A stretch of 64,000 nucleotides of DNA from Bos javanicus (taxonomy: Eukaryota > Chordata > Mammalia > Artiodactyla > Bovidae): positions 40,811,878 to 40,875,877 of the forward strand of contig NC_083878.1 of the NCBI RefSeq assembly GCF_032452875.1. The letters run 5' to 3'. The translations under genes and the position numbers were made by a program. Under the pieces are notes generated by a model. That model saw only the letters and a list, made by a program, of their open reading frames with translations, searched no databases and was not told the origin of the DNA. This document shows positions 45,702 to 55,996 of the stretch, piece by piece (position 1 is the first letter of the stretch; each line of letters starts with the position of its first letter).

Positions 45702-48568
45702 GAGCCAGACTTGCCTGTGAGTATTCAGGAGTCTCCTATTGAGTGGAAGTTTGGCCTCAGGCCAAACAACAGGGAGGGAGCACAGCCCTGACCATCAACA
45801 GAAAATTGGATTAAAGATTTACTGAGCACAGCCCCATCCATCAGAACAAGACCCAGTTTACCCCATAGGGTAAACTCCCATCAGGAAGCTTTCATAAACC
45901 TCTTATCCTTATCCATCACAGGGCAGACAGAATGAAAACCACAATCACAGAAAACTAATCTAACTTATCACATAGACCACAGCCTGGTCTAACTCATGCC
46001 ATGTAGGTCCACCCAAGACAGATGGGTCACGGTGGAGAGTTCTGACAAAACATGGTCCACTGGAGAAGGAAATGGCAAACCACTTCAGTATTCTTGCCTG
46101 GAGAACCCCACAAACAGTATGAAAAGGTAAAAAGATAGGACACTGGAAGATGAACTCCCCAGGTCAGTAGGTGCTCAATATGCTACTAGAGATCAGTGGA
46201 GAAATAACTTCAGAAAGAATGAAGAGACAGAGCCAAAGTGAAAACAGTGGTCAGTTGTGGATGTGACTGGTGATGGAGGTCAAGTCCAATGACGGTCAAA
46301 CAGGAGGTGGTAAGAGTGAAACATTGACAATTTAGGAATCAGTGAACTAAAGTGGAAGGGAATGGGCAAATTTAACTGAGATGACCATTATATCTACTAT
46401 TATGGTCAAGAATCCCTTAGAAGAAATGGAGTAGCCATCATAGTCAACAAAAGAGTCTGAAATGTAGTACTTGGGTGCAGTCTTAAAAATGACAGAATGA
46501 TCTCTGTTCATTTCCAAGGTAAGCCATTCAATATCACAGTAATCCAAGTTATGCCCCAACTACTATTGCCAAAGAAGCTGAACTTGAAAGGTTCTATGAA
46601 GACCTACAAGATCTTCTAGAACTAATATCAAAAAAAGATGTCCTTTTCATCACAGGGGACTGAAATGCATATGTGGGAAATCCAGAGATACCTTGAGTAA
46701 CAGGCAAGTTTGGCCTTGGAGTACAAAATGAAGCAGAGAAGAGGCTAACAAAGTTCTTCCAAGAGAACGCACTGGTCATAGCAAACACTCACTTCCAACA
46801 ACACAAGAGAAGACTCTACACATGAACATCACCAGAGAGTCAGCACCAAAATCAGATTGATTATATTCTTTGCAGCCAAAATGGAGAAGCTCTATACATT
46901 CAGCAAAAAGAAGACCAGAAGCTGACTGTGGCTCAGATCACAAATTCCTCATTGCCAAATTCAGACTTAGATTGAAGAAAGTAGGGAAAACCACTAGACC
47001 ATTCAGGTATGATCTAAATGAAATCTCTTATGATTATACAGTGGAAGTGAGAAATAGATTCAAGGGATTAGATGTGATAGACAGAGTCCCTGAAGAACTA
47101 TGGACAGAGGTTCGTGACACTTGTACAGGAGGCAGTGATCAAGACCATCCCCTCAAAAAAAATGCAAAAAGGCAAAACGGTTGTCTGAAGAAGCCTTATA
47201 AATAGCTGAGAAAAGAAAAGTGAAAGGCAAAGGAGGAAAGGAAAGATATACCCATTTGAATGCAGAGTTCCAAAGAATAGCAAGGAGAGATCAGAAAGCC
47301 TTTCTCAGTGATCAATGCAAAGAAATAGAGGAAAATAATAGAATGGGAAAAACTAGAGGTATTTTCAAGAAAATTAGAGCTACCAAGGGAACAAAGCATG
47401 CAAAGATGGGCACAATAAAGGACAGAAATGGTATGGACCTAACAGAAGCAGAATATATTAAGAAAAGGTAGCAAGAGTACACAGAAGAACTATACAAAGA
47501 AGATCTTCAGACCCAGATAACCACGATGGTGTGATCACTCACCTAGAGCCAGGCATCCTGGAGTCCAAAGTCAGGTAGGCCTTAGCAAGCATCACTATGA
47601 ACAAAGCTTAGTGGAGGTGATGGAATTCCAGTTGAGCTATTTCAAATCCTAAAAGATGATGCTGTTAAAGTTCTGCACTCAATATGCCAGCAAATTTGGA
47701 AAACTCAACAGTGGCCACAGGCCTGGAAAAGGTCAGTTTTCATTCTAATCCCACAGAAAGGCAATGCCAAAGAATGTTCCGTCTACTACACTATTGCACT
47801 CCTCTCACATGCTAACAAAGTAATGCTCAAAGTTCTCCAAGCCAGTCTTCAACAGGATGTGAACTGAGAGCTTCCATGTGTTCAAGCTGTATTTGGAAAA
47901 GGCAGAGGAACCAGAGATCAAATTGCCAACAGCCATTGGATCATAAAAAAAGTAAAAGAGTTCCAGAAAAAAACATCTATTTTTGCTTTTTGACTATGCC
48001 AAAGGTTTTGACTGTGTGGATCACAACAAACTGTGGAAAATTCTTCAAGAGATGGGAATACCAGACCATCTTATCTGCCTCTTGAGAAATCTGTATGCAG
48101 GACAAGAAGCAACAGTTAGAACCAGAAATGGAAAAAAAGACTAGTTCCAAACTGGAAAAGGAGTGTGTCAAGGCTGAATATTGTCACCCTGCTTATTTAA
48201 ATTGTATGCAGAGTACATCATGAGAAATGCTGGGCTGGATGAAGCACAAGCGGGAATCAAGATTGCTGGGAGAAATATCAATAACCTCAGATATGCAAAT
48301 GACACCACCCTTATGGCAGAAAGTGAAGAGGAACTAAAAAGCCTCGGGATGAAAGTAAAAGAGGAGAGTGAAGGAGCTGGTTTAAACTCAACATTCAGAA
48401 AACTAAGATCATAGCATCCGGTCCCATCACTTCATGGCAAATAGATAGGGAAACAATTGAAATAGTGACAGACTTTATTTTCTTGGGCTCCAAGATCATT
48501 GCAGATGGTGACTGCAGCCATGAAATTAAAAGAGGCTTTCTCCTTGGAAGAAAAGCTATGACCAACCT

Positions 48569-48693
48569 GTTTGTTTTAGTCACTAATTCACGTCCGACTC
48601 TTTTGGACCCCATGGACTGTAGCCTGCCAGGCTCTTCTGTTCATGGGATTTACCAGGCACAAATACTGGAGTGGCTTGCCATTTCCTTCTTTA
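48569..48693 (-). mobile_element. BovA-type SINE nested in BovB
   Basis: Headless antisense BovA monomer. An 11-bp TSD with one mismatch, ATGACCAACCT / ATGATCAACCT, lies at 48558-48568 and 48694-48704. Confidence 0.94.
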
Positions 48694-48891
48694 ATGATCA
48701 ACCTAGACAGCATATTCAAAAACAGAGAAATTACTTTTCCAACAAATGTCCGTCTAGTCAAATCTTTGGTTTTTCCAGTAGTGATGCATGGATGTGAGAG
48801 TTGGACCATAAAGGAAGTGGAGCACAGAAGAATTGATGCTTTTGAACTTTGTTATTGAAGACTCTTGAGAGTCCCTTGGACTACAAGGTGG

Positions 48892-49131
48892 AGAAGGTGA
48901 TGGCACCCCACTCCAGTACTCTTGCCTGGAAAATCCCATGGATGGAGGAGCCTGGTGGGCTGCAGTCCATGGGGTCGCTAAGAGTCGGACACGACTGAGT
49001 GACTTCACTTTCATGCATTGGAGGAGGAAATGGCAACCCACTCCAGTGTTCTTGCCTGGAGAATCCCATGGACAGAGGAGCCTGGTGGGCTGCTGTCTAT
49101 GGGGTCGCAGAGTCTGACACGACTTATCTAA
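48892..49131 (+). mobile_element. BOV-A2 SINE nested in BovB
   Basis: Dimeric sense BovA: first monomer GTGGAGAAGGTGATGGCACC onward, linker CACTTTCATGCATTGGAGG, second monomer to CACGACTTATCTAAC. About 12 bp of host BovB between GACTACAAGG and GTCCATCGTAAAGG are missing and no TSD is visible, so the insertion came with a small target deletion or was altered later. Confidence 0.9.
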
Positions 49132-49569
49132 CTTGTCCATCGTAAAGGAAATCAGTCCTGAATATTCATTGGAAGGACTGATCCTGAAGCTGAAACTCCA
49201 ATACTCTGACCACCTGATGTGAAGAACTGATTCATTGGAAAAGACCCTGATGCTGGGAAAGATTGAAGGCAGGAGGAGAAGGGGACAACAGAGGATGAGA
49301 TGGTTAGATGGCATCTCCAACTAGAGGGACATGATTTTGAGAAAGCTCTGGGAGTTGATGATGGACAGGGAGGTCTGGTGTGCTGCAGTCCATGGGGTTG
49401 CAAATAGTCAGACCCTATTAAGCTACTGAACTAAACTGAAGGGTCTTTTTTGCTCTGAATCTTATAGTGTTATAACTTAGCTCAGTGCCTCCACATTAAG
49501 GAAATTATACAAGGTTTAGAGAGAGGAGTGCAATGAAAATCTGAACAATGTAGAATATGAGTTATTTCT

Positions 49570-49760
49570 AGGTGCCACAATCTAGCTCTGTCTCTGTTAC
49601 TAGCCAGATCTAAAACCCTCAACATTTCAGTGCCTCTTTCTCCATCTATCCAAAATAAAATAGAAATAATACCTGTTCTGCTCCTATCACCAATTATTGT
49701 AAGGCTCAAGAGAAAAATTAACAGGCTCATATGAAAGTGCTATGCTTTTGAGCACTATCA
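49570..49760 (+). mobile_element. MIR SINE
   Basis: Sense MIR core: CATTTCAGTGCCTCTTTCTC, CATCTATCCAAAATAAAATA, GAAATAATACCTGTTCTGCT, then GTAAGGCTCAAGAGAAAAAT and GAAAGTGCTATGC. Confidence 0.75.
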
Positions 49761-49859
49761 TATACAAGCCTCCTGGATATGCAGGTAAGCAAAAGTTCTC
49801 CACTTCCTGCACATTCTCCATAGCATGACATTGGCTACTGGAACTTCTTCCCTTCTTCT

Positions 49860-50143
49860 TGACCGTAAAGAGTGCCCCCAAACTTCATTCATTCATCTAT
49901 GCACTCATTCATTCAACAACTATTTACACTCTGTGATAGGTGATGGGAATACAAAGAAGAAAAGATCATATTCCTTCCCACAATACATTTATGTCCCAAA
50001 GAGGCAAATACGAAAACTGATGAAATCACATCATGTGAACTCTACTGAAAGGAAGGTGGGCATAAGCTGCAATGATAGCCATGAGAAAGTGGCAAGTATG
50101 AATAGGAAATCTGGAAAATTTTCACAGAAGAGGAAAAGTTGAA
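49860..50143 (+). repeat. Ancient dispersed repeat (unassigned)
   Basis: CATTCATTCAACAACTATTT followed by GGTGATGGGAATACAAAGAAG and a block on stored or lost material resembles a common old mammalian repeat beginning with ATTC-rich sequence. The family is not named. The frame 49825-50142 lies inside it. Confidence 0.45.
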
Positions 50144-50484
50144 TTCACAAGTTGAATTGATGCCAAGGGAACATGGAAACATGCATGTGGTCCGTGGTGG
50201 AGAGTAAATTTCAGGGTACAGGACTGCTATGTGCTGAGACTAGGAAGTGTGAAAGAACAGTCCATTCTAGGAATAGCTCTTATGTACTATACCATATATA
50301 GTATACCCCGAGGGTATGGAGAGGATATGGTCATAGGCAAAATCTTAATCAAGAAGTATTTGATTAAGGTTTGGATAGGAACTTGAAACTTATCCAGTAT
50401 GTGATATGCTGTAATTGTTAAATATTAGTTATTAATAAGATTGCATTTGCAGTTTGAAAAACTAATTTTGGGGATGTAACTACT
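50144..50484. other. Non-coding DNA
   Basis: No clear feature; possibly a continuation of the ancient repeat. Confidence 0.35.
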
Positions 50485-50503
50485 AGAAATACTAAGGTTT
50501 TTT

Positions 50504-50724
50504 GTTGTTGTTGCTGTTTTGTCTAGTCACTAAGTTGTGTCTGGCTTTTTTGCAACTCCATGAACTGTAGCCTTCCAGGCTCCTCTGTCCATGGGCTTTT
50601 CTAGGTAAGAATACTGGAGTGGGTTGCCATTTCCTTCTCCAGGGGATCTTTCCCACCCAGGGACTGAACCCACATCTCCTTCATTGGCAGGCAGATTCTT
50701 TACTACTGAACCACCAGGGAAGCT
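50504..50724 (-). mobile_element. Bov-tA SINE
   Basis: Minus-strand copy beginning with a TTGTTGTTG tail and ending ACCACCAGGGAAGC. AGAAATACTAA at 50485-50495 and AGAAGTAGTAA at 50727-50737 match at 9 of 11 bases and may be an eroded TSD. Confidence 0.92.
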
Positions 50725-50737
50725 TCAGAAGTAGTAA

Positions 50738-51135
50738 AAGTAAAGGATAAGAATTCTGTATGAAAGGTATTCGAGGAATGTAGGTCCTTTTTTTTTTTTT
50801 TTTTAAGGGAAAAAAAGAGAGTAATATTGTCCTGAGGTAGTTGTTTAGAGATTGTTTTAACAGGTTGTTCTAGAATGAGAAAGAGGACAGTGGAGAACAG
50901 AAGTGTGAATGGATCTAGAAAGTTGTAAATGGTCTGTGAGAAGTTGTAAAGGGTCAAATAAGGGGAAAGAAAAGAAGACAGAGAATCATTTCATGTGGTC
51001 AAGTTGGCTAAGACTAAATTAGTTTATTGTAAGTTTTTAAAATGACCTTTAATATGTGTACTGATGTAAAGTTAGAGTTTGTTTTTCTCTCTCAAAAGGA
51101 CAGAATTTCTTCGATAATCAGTAAATTCTTAGCGT
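50738..51135. other. Non-coding DNA with a poly-T run
   Basis: A run of about 17 T lies near 50788. The rest is purine-rich and unassigned. Confidence 0.4.
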
Positions 51136-51141
51136 AAGACT

Positions 51142-51419
51142 CGGAGAAGGCAATGGCAACCCACTCTAGTACTCTTGCCTGGAAAATCCCATGGGTGGAG
51201 GAGCCTGGTAGGCCGCAGTCCATGGGGTCGAGAAGAGTCAGACATGACTGAGCGACTTCACTTTCACTTTTCACTTTCATGCATTGGAGAAGGAAATGGC
51301 AACCCACTCCAGTGTTCTTGCCTGGAGAATCCCAGGAATGGGGGAGCCTGGTGGGCTGCCGTCTATGGGGTCGCACGGAGTCGGACACGACTGAAGTGAC
51401 TTAGCAGCGGCAGCAACAC
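51142..51419 (+). mobile_element. BOV-A2 SINE
   Basis: Dimeric sense BovA with linker CACTTTTCACTTTCATGC and tail AGCAGCGGCAGCAACAC. The short direct repeat AAGACT at 51136-51141 and 51420-51425 is consistent with a TSD. Confidence 0.95.
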
Positions 51420-51425
51420 AAGACT

Positions 51426-52082
51426 GTAAAAGGTTTTTCTTTACCTTTTGAAAAATCCACACAAGAAGCAAAGATTCTGTGTCTTTTTGTTGCAGTGCAT
51501 TGTCTTTATTTTGCTCTCAATTATTTAGGAGAACTGAATTTTCTCATCATTAAATGAACTAAGTTTTTCTTCTGCTTTCTAGAATTGTGTTACTTCTTAT
51601 ATTTACTTTAAAAATCTTTTATTGTTTCATAGTGGTATGCAATCCTATTTAATCAATCGTTCAAACTTTTTGGTCATTTTGGACAATTTTTGATATCTTA
51701 TCTTACTCAAATCAAACCCTAAATAAAATCTTGATCTGAAACTGACTTTGAGATTTCCCAGAGGGTTCTTAGAAACATCTAAAATGATTTATTCTTTCAT
51801 CTTTTGAAGAGAGAGATATTTAAAAAATGATTACATTTATTTTGTATGTTTAATTGCATAAAAACATTGTCAAATAAGAGGAGATACTTAATTCCCCCTA
51901 AGGGTTATATTTGCATGGGTATATTTTGTTAATATAAGTATTTCAAATTATATAAAATTCATAGAAATTTATCAGTGTTCTACTCATTCATGATATCTCC
52001 TGATATGTTATCAGTTGTAACTGCAATTATTACCTTTAATGTTATATGTCACAGAAACAAGGTAAGTTTCTTATCTGTTGCA
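51426..52082. other. AT-rich non-coding DNA
   Basis: No gene or repeat recognised. Confidence 0.4.
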
Positions 52083-52737
52083 TAACAGTTATCCTCTCTC
52101 ATCTGTCATTTCATTTTCCATGATTTTTTGTCAAGCATGGACTGAAAATGTTAAATGGAAAATCCAGAAATAAATAATAGTCAAGTTTTAAATTGTGTGC
52201 CCTTCTGAGGAACTTGAAATTTTGAGCGATCCTGCTCCTTCCTGCTCAGAGTCCCCAAATGTTGACATCTTCTACTCTGACATTTAACTGTTGATATCAT
52301 CATGGTCCTGTGATCCAAGGTCAACTGAAATGGATAATCCTTCTTCTGACTTTTTGTTGTAAGGTCAAATAGTAGCCCAACACTACATCACAATTTTCCA
52401 TTCACCTTCCTTCATGTCACCAAGTAGGTATTTTATTATCTCACATCATCCCAATAAGAAAAGGGAGTACAGTACAAAAAGATATTTTGGGAGTGAGAGT
52501 GAGCCCCCATCCACATAACTTTTATTATTTCAGTATAGTTACAAGTATTCTATTTTATTATTAGCTATAATCATTGTTCATAACTTACTGTGTCTAATTT
52601 ATGTTAAACTGTATCATAGGTATGTATAGGAACAAATAGTATACTTAGGGTTCATTACTATCTGCAGTTTTAAGCATTCACTGGGGGGTCTTTGAATGTA
52701 TCCACTGTGGATAAAGGGAGGACCACTGTATTTTTAT
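52083..52737 (+). mobile_element. Tigger1/MER2-like DNA transposon (internally deleted)
   Basis: The terminal inverted repeats are readable: CAGTTATCCTCTCTCATCTG at the left and, reversed from the right end, CAGTGGTCCTCCCTTTATCC. Internal blocks match Tigger-group text known from other mammals: AAATGGAAAATCCAGAAATA, AGGTCAAATAGTAGCCCAAC, CTCACATCATCCCAATAAG and TATCATAGGTATGTATAGG. At about 650 bp it lacks a transposase frame and is a non-autonomous relic. Confidence 0.8.
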
Positions 52738-53261
52738 AAGAATCTCTTCATAAATCTTTAATGATGGCCATTTTAACTCTTTTGCTTTTACAAATAATTA
52801 TTGTTTTATTCTGATACTTTTTGAAAGCTCTTGCAATCATCAGTAAGCCAGGATGCTTCCTTCTCAACAAAAGGAACTGTCTCAGAGATCCATGGAAATG
52901 ATTATGATAGGAATTGTAGGGTACCAGCTTCTGGTGGCATTGCTCAAATAGCTTTGAGATCATACCACTGGGCTGGGTAAAGATTTTCAGAACATTAGTG
53001 GGGAAGTTGATGGGTTCATAAAATAGGTAACTCAAGCTCAAGCAGAGTAAGAATTAACAACATGGGACTGAATGAACTGATGAGGGACGATTATTATTCT
53101 TATGGCCTTATATTTGGAGCATTGATAGTTCTTTAATATTCTATTTTCTGTATTTAAGGAATCCTTTTCCATTTTCTCTTAAGCTAGCTATAACTCACAA
53201 CAATTTAGTAAATTATAGGTTTCTCATCAAAAATGAAACATTTGTGTTTTTCTGTCTACCT
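52738..53261. other. Non-coding DNA
   Basis: The minus-strand frame 52748-53041 has no recognised domain. No gene is called. Confidence 0.4.
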
Positions 53262-53272
53262 AGCCCTTCCAG

Positions 53273-53548
53273 CGGAGAAGGCGATGGCACCCCACTCCAG
53301 TACTCTTGCCTGGAAAACCCCATGGATGGAGGAGCCTGGTAGGCTGCAGTCCATGGGGTCGTGAAGAATTGGACACGACTGAGCGACTTCACTTTCACTT
53401 TTCACTTTCATGCATTGGAGAAGGAAATGGCAACCCACTCCAGTGTTCTTGCCTGGAGAATCCCAGGGATGGGGGAGCCTGGTGGGGTGCTGTCTATGGG
53501 GTCGCACAGAGTCAGACACAACTGAAGCAACTTAGCAGCAGCAGCAGC
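53273..53548 (+). mobile_element. BOV-A2 SINE
   Basis: Dimeric sense BovA from CGGAGAAGGCGATGGCACC to a CAGCAGCAGCAGC tail. An 11-bp TSD, AGCCCTTCCAG, lies at 53262-53272 and 53549-53559. Little divergence between this copy and the one at 51.1 kb suggests both are relatively young. Confidence 0.96.
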
Positions 53549-53559
53549 AGCCCTTCCAG

Positions 53560-53919
53560 AATTTAGAAACTCTCATTGAGTATTCTTATTTTCATGGCAA
53601 TATAGTTATTTGCCCAAATTCAATAGGAATCTGTTTTACTTGTAACACAGTTGGGAAAATTGATTTTATTACCAAGGCTTTGGCTGATATGTCATACTTG
53701 AGAATAGTGTGCATAGCATCAAATATGAGCAAACCATTTAAAGAACTACTTAAGTTGACTTCATGGAGCCAATGCTTGGAAAGCACTCTAAAAAAAAAAA
53801 AAAAAAAAGAAGGCCTGATAATAACTTAGACAGTTCCCAGTATTACAGATGAGTAAGGAAGGCCACTTAAGTTTCCAAGTCTACAAAACTTAAGCTGCTT
53901 TGCAGACCCCAAGAAGAGA
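53560..53919. other. Non-coding DNA with a poly-A run
   Basis: A run of about 19 A at 53790-53808. No other feature recognised. Confidence 0.4.
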
Positions 53920-54595
53920 GTTCAGTTCAGTTCACTCAGCCGTGTCCTACTCTTTGCAAGCTCATGGACTGCAGCACGGCAGGCCTCCCTGTTCATCACC
54001 AACTCTCAGAGTTTACCCAAACTCACGTCCATTGAGTCGGTGATGCCATTCAACCATCACATCCTCTGTCGTCCACTTCTCCTCCCTCCTTCAATCTTTC
54101 CCAGCATCTAGGTCTTTTCCAATGAGTCAGTTCTTTGCGTCAGGTGGCCCAAGTATTGGAGTTTCAGTATAAACAGCAGTCCTTCTAATGAACACTCAGG
54201 ACTGATCTCCTTTAGGAAGGACTGGTTGGATCTCCTTGCAGTCTGAGGGACTCTCAAAAGTCTTCTCCAACACCACAGTTCAAAAGCATCAATTCTTCGG
54301 CTCTCAGCTTTCTTTATAGTCCAACTCTCACATCCTTACATGACTACTGGAAAAACCATAGCCTTGACTAGATGAAACTTTGTTGGCAAAATAATGTTTC
54401 TGCTTTTTAATGTGCTGTCTAGGTTGGTCATAACTTTCCTTCCAAGAAGTAAGTGTCTTTTAATTTCATGGCTGCGGTCACCATCTGCAGTGATTTGGAG
54501 CCCCCCAAAAATAAAGTCAGCCACTGTTTCCACTGTATACCCATCTATTTGCCACGAAGTGATGGGATGGGATACTATGATCTTAGTTTTCTGAT
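53920..54595 (-). mobile_element. BovB LINE 3' part, 5'-truncated
   Basis: Antisense copy from GTTCAGTTCAGTTCACTCAG to GATCTTAGTTTTCTGA. A C-terminal reverse transcriptase piece is in the minus-strand frame 54336-54608. The tail has the older GGACTGCAGCACGGC marker, but the AATGAACACTCAGGACTGAT block is intermediate between the two subtypes seen here. Confidence 0.93.
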
Positions 54596-55408
54596 GAGAG
54601 GAATTCACCTAAATCTACAGGTAGCTTAGGTAAAGTCTAGTGGCAAGTCCTTAGATTGGCATCCCAACTTCAAGAAACTTTTAAAAGTCTTATCTGAAAT
54701 TCCTTAGGAAAGCTCCAACAAAGCAAATTTTAAAAGGCCTATGTGGACATTTATGATTTTTGCTGAACTAATATAAATGACCAAGTCCAATGTAATGAGA
54801 CTAGACTTATTTTGTAAACAAGAGTTATTTTACTTTGATTATATTTGATCAGAATTGGGGTGATTGTACAGAAAATTTTTGTTTCAATGAAAAATTATAA
54901 CCCATCCTTGTGAGTTATCACTTAATCATTGTCTTTGAGCTCTTTTTCACCTCTTTGTCACCTGGATCCTGCTCTCCTGTATATTTTATCCATAATTCAT
55001 GTTTCCAATTTTTCTCCCACCCACTTGGCTTGGCAGCACTGAAAACTAAAGCTGCCTTTTTCCTGAAGCCCTGTAAGCTGAAGGTGACTGACATGGTATA
55101 ACCTCAAAGGCTTTATCACCACAGCAGTGTGGGGCACTCAGAAGTTTCAAGGAACACTTGCATGTCCGAGTCTGCTCCAAGGCAAATGACCGTGACAGTA
55201 CCATTACCACTGTAATTCTCACTAAAGACGCTTCAAGCCCAACACTCAGAAAGCTTCTTGACCAGTTGCCCTCTGGACTTAAAAGTCAAGTTTATCACCT
55301 GGTCCAGCGATTAATCTTTGTTTTTCTCTTTTTTTCAGACCTCCTACTTCATAACTTCTAACCTGAATCTCTCTCCACAGCAATCAACCTAACTTTTTTT
55401 TTTTCTTC
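54596..55408. other. Non-coding DNA, possibly linked to the LTR-like sequence
   Basis: No gene recognised. A pyrimidine-rich block ending in CAG (TTTTTCTCTTTTTTTCAG, 55322-55339) resembles a 3' splice site but has no supporting exon. Some of this may belong to a decayed retroviral insertion. Confidence 0.3.
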
Positions 55409-55837
55409 TGTTAAACTTCTAGGAAAGTTTTAGATAGGGAAATATGGAGACCCACTCAGACTTCTGAAGTTGGTATAAAGATTATTTTAAAGTGAAAACA
55501 TTTGAACTAAAAACATGCAGAAAGAAATCTTATCTGAACTTCCCTTATCTGACTAAAACAGAATCTCCAGAAAATACAGCTGCCATTAACCCCCTCCAGG
55601 GAGTTTTCTGTGAATTCCACTGCCACAGAAGCAGACTGCCCATTTTTATTCGCATCAAAAAGCCCAACAGTACTTTTCATACCTTCTTATTGAAACATTA
55701 AGCATCCCCTTCACTTTTGTTAAATTTTGCATATATACTTATAATCCCTGGTTATTGAGTGAGTTACTCATAGCTAAGTCTCCAGCATGTATGGAGTACA
55801 CACATAAATAAGCCTTTTCTTTTCTTTTCTTCTGTTA
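55409..55837 (+). mobile_element. Retroviral LTR-like sequence, left part
   Basis: Read together with 59370-59446 after removing the BovB, this gives an LTR-like order: an AT-rich TATA-like stretch near 55728, GTTACTCATAGCTAAGTCTC, a poly-A-signal-like AATAAG near 55807, TTTCTTCTGTTAACTTGC, then GTCAGTTAATTTGCAGCC, reminiscent of R and U5 of ERV1-type LTRs. The left boundary is a guess. No gag, pol or env was seen, so if real it is a solo LTR. Confidence 0.4.
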
Positions 55838-55996
55838 TATATACCATTCTGTTTTCATCCAGTTCTGTTTTCTCCCATCAGGAAGTTACCATAAGCCTCT
55901 TATCCTACTCCGTCAGAGGGCAGACAGAATGAAAACCACAATCACAGAAAACTAAGCAATCTGATCACACGGACCACAGCCTTGTCTAACTCAATG

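Larger units (their letters stand above)
46028..49430 (+). pseudogene. BovB endonuclease-reverse transcriptase, decayed
   Basis: In an active RTE element this frame encodes one protein with an N-terminal APE-type endonuclease that nicks target DNA and a reverse transcriptase that copies the element RNA there. In this copy about 65 bp are missing near 46293 compared with the 55.8-kb copy, removing the GTWNVRS block. The endonuclease GSDHK block survives (46930-46944). The reverse transcriptase FDCVDHNKLWKIL stretch is legible near 48008. A TGA at 48175-48177 replaces the Cys of the GCILSP block. The catalytic YADD box reads YAND (48292-48303). Frameshifts split the rest into frames such as 46870-47205, 47220-47471 and 48181-48414. 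It cannot make an active enzyme. Confidence 0.9.
45765..49437 (+). mobile_element. BovB LINE, near full length, with two nested SINEs
   Basis: Starts in the BovB 5' UTR (GGGAGGGAGCACAGCC) and runs through endonuclease and reverse transcriptase to the 3' tail CTACTGAACTAAACTGAA. Removing the SINEs at 48569-48693 and 48892-49131 leaves about 3.3 kb, close to the family length. No TSD was recognised. It lies only about 50 bp beyond the 3' end of another sense BovB. Confidence 0.94.

Noticed and set aside
48754..49320. 188-codon minus-strand frame
   Set aside because: A chimera of antisense BovB and a nested BOV-A2 SINE, not a gene.
55322..55339. Strong-looking 3' splice site (polypyrimidine tract then CAG)
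   Set aside because: No exon-like frame follows it and it sits beside an LTR-like sequence. Such tracts are common by chance in T-rich DNA.
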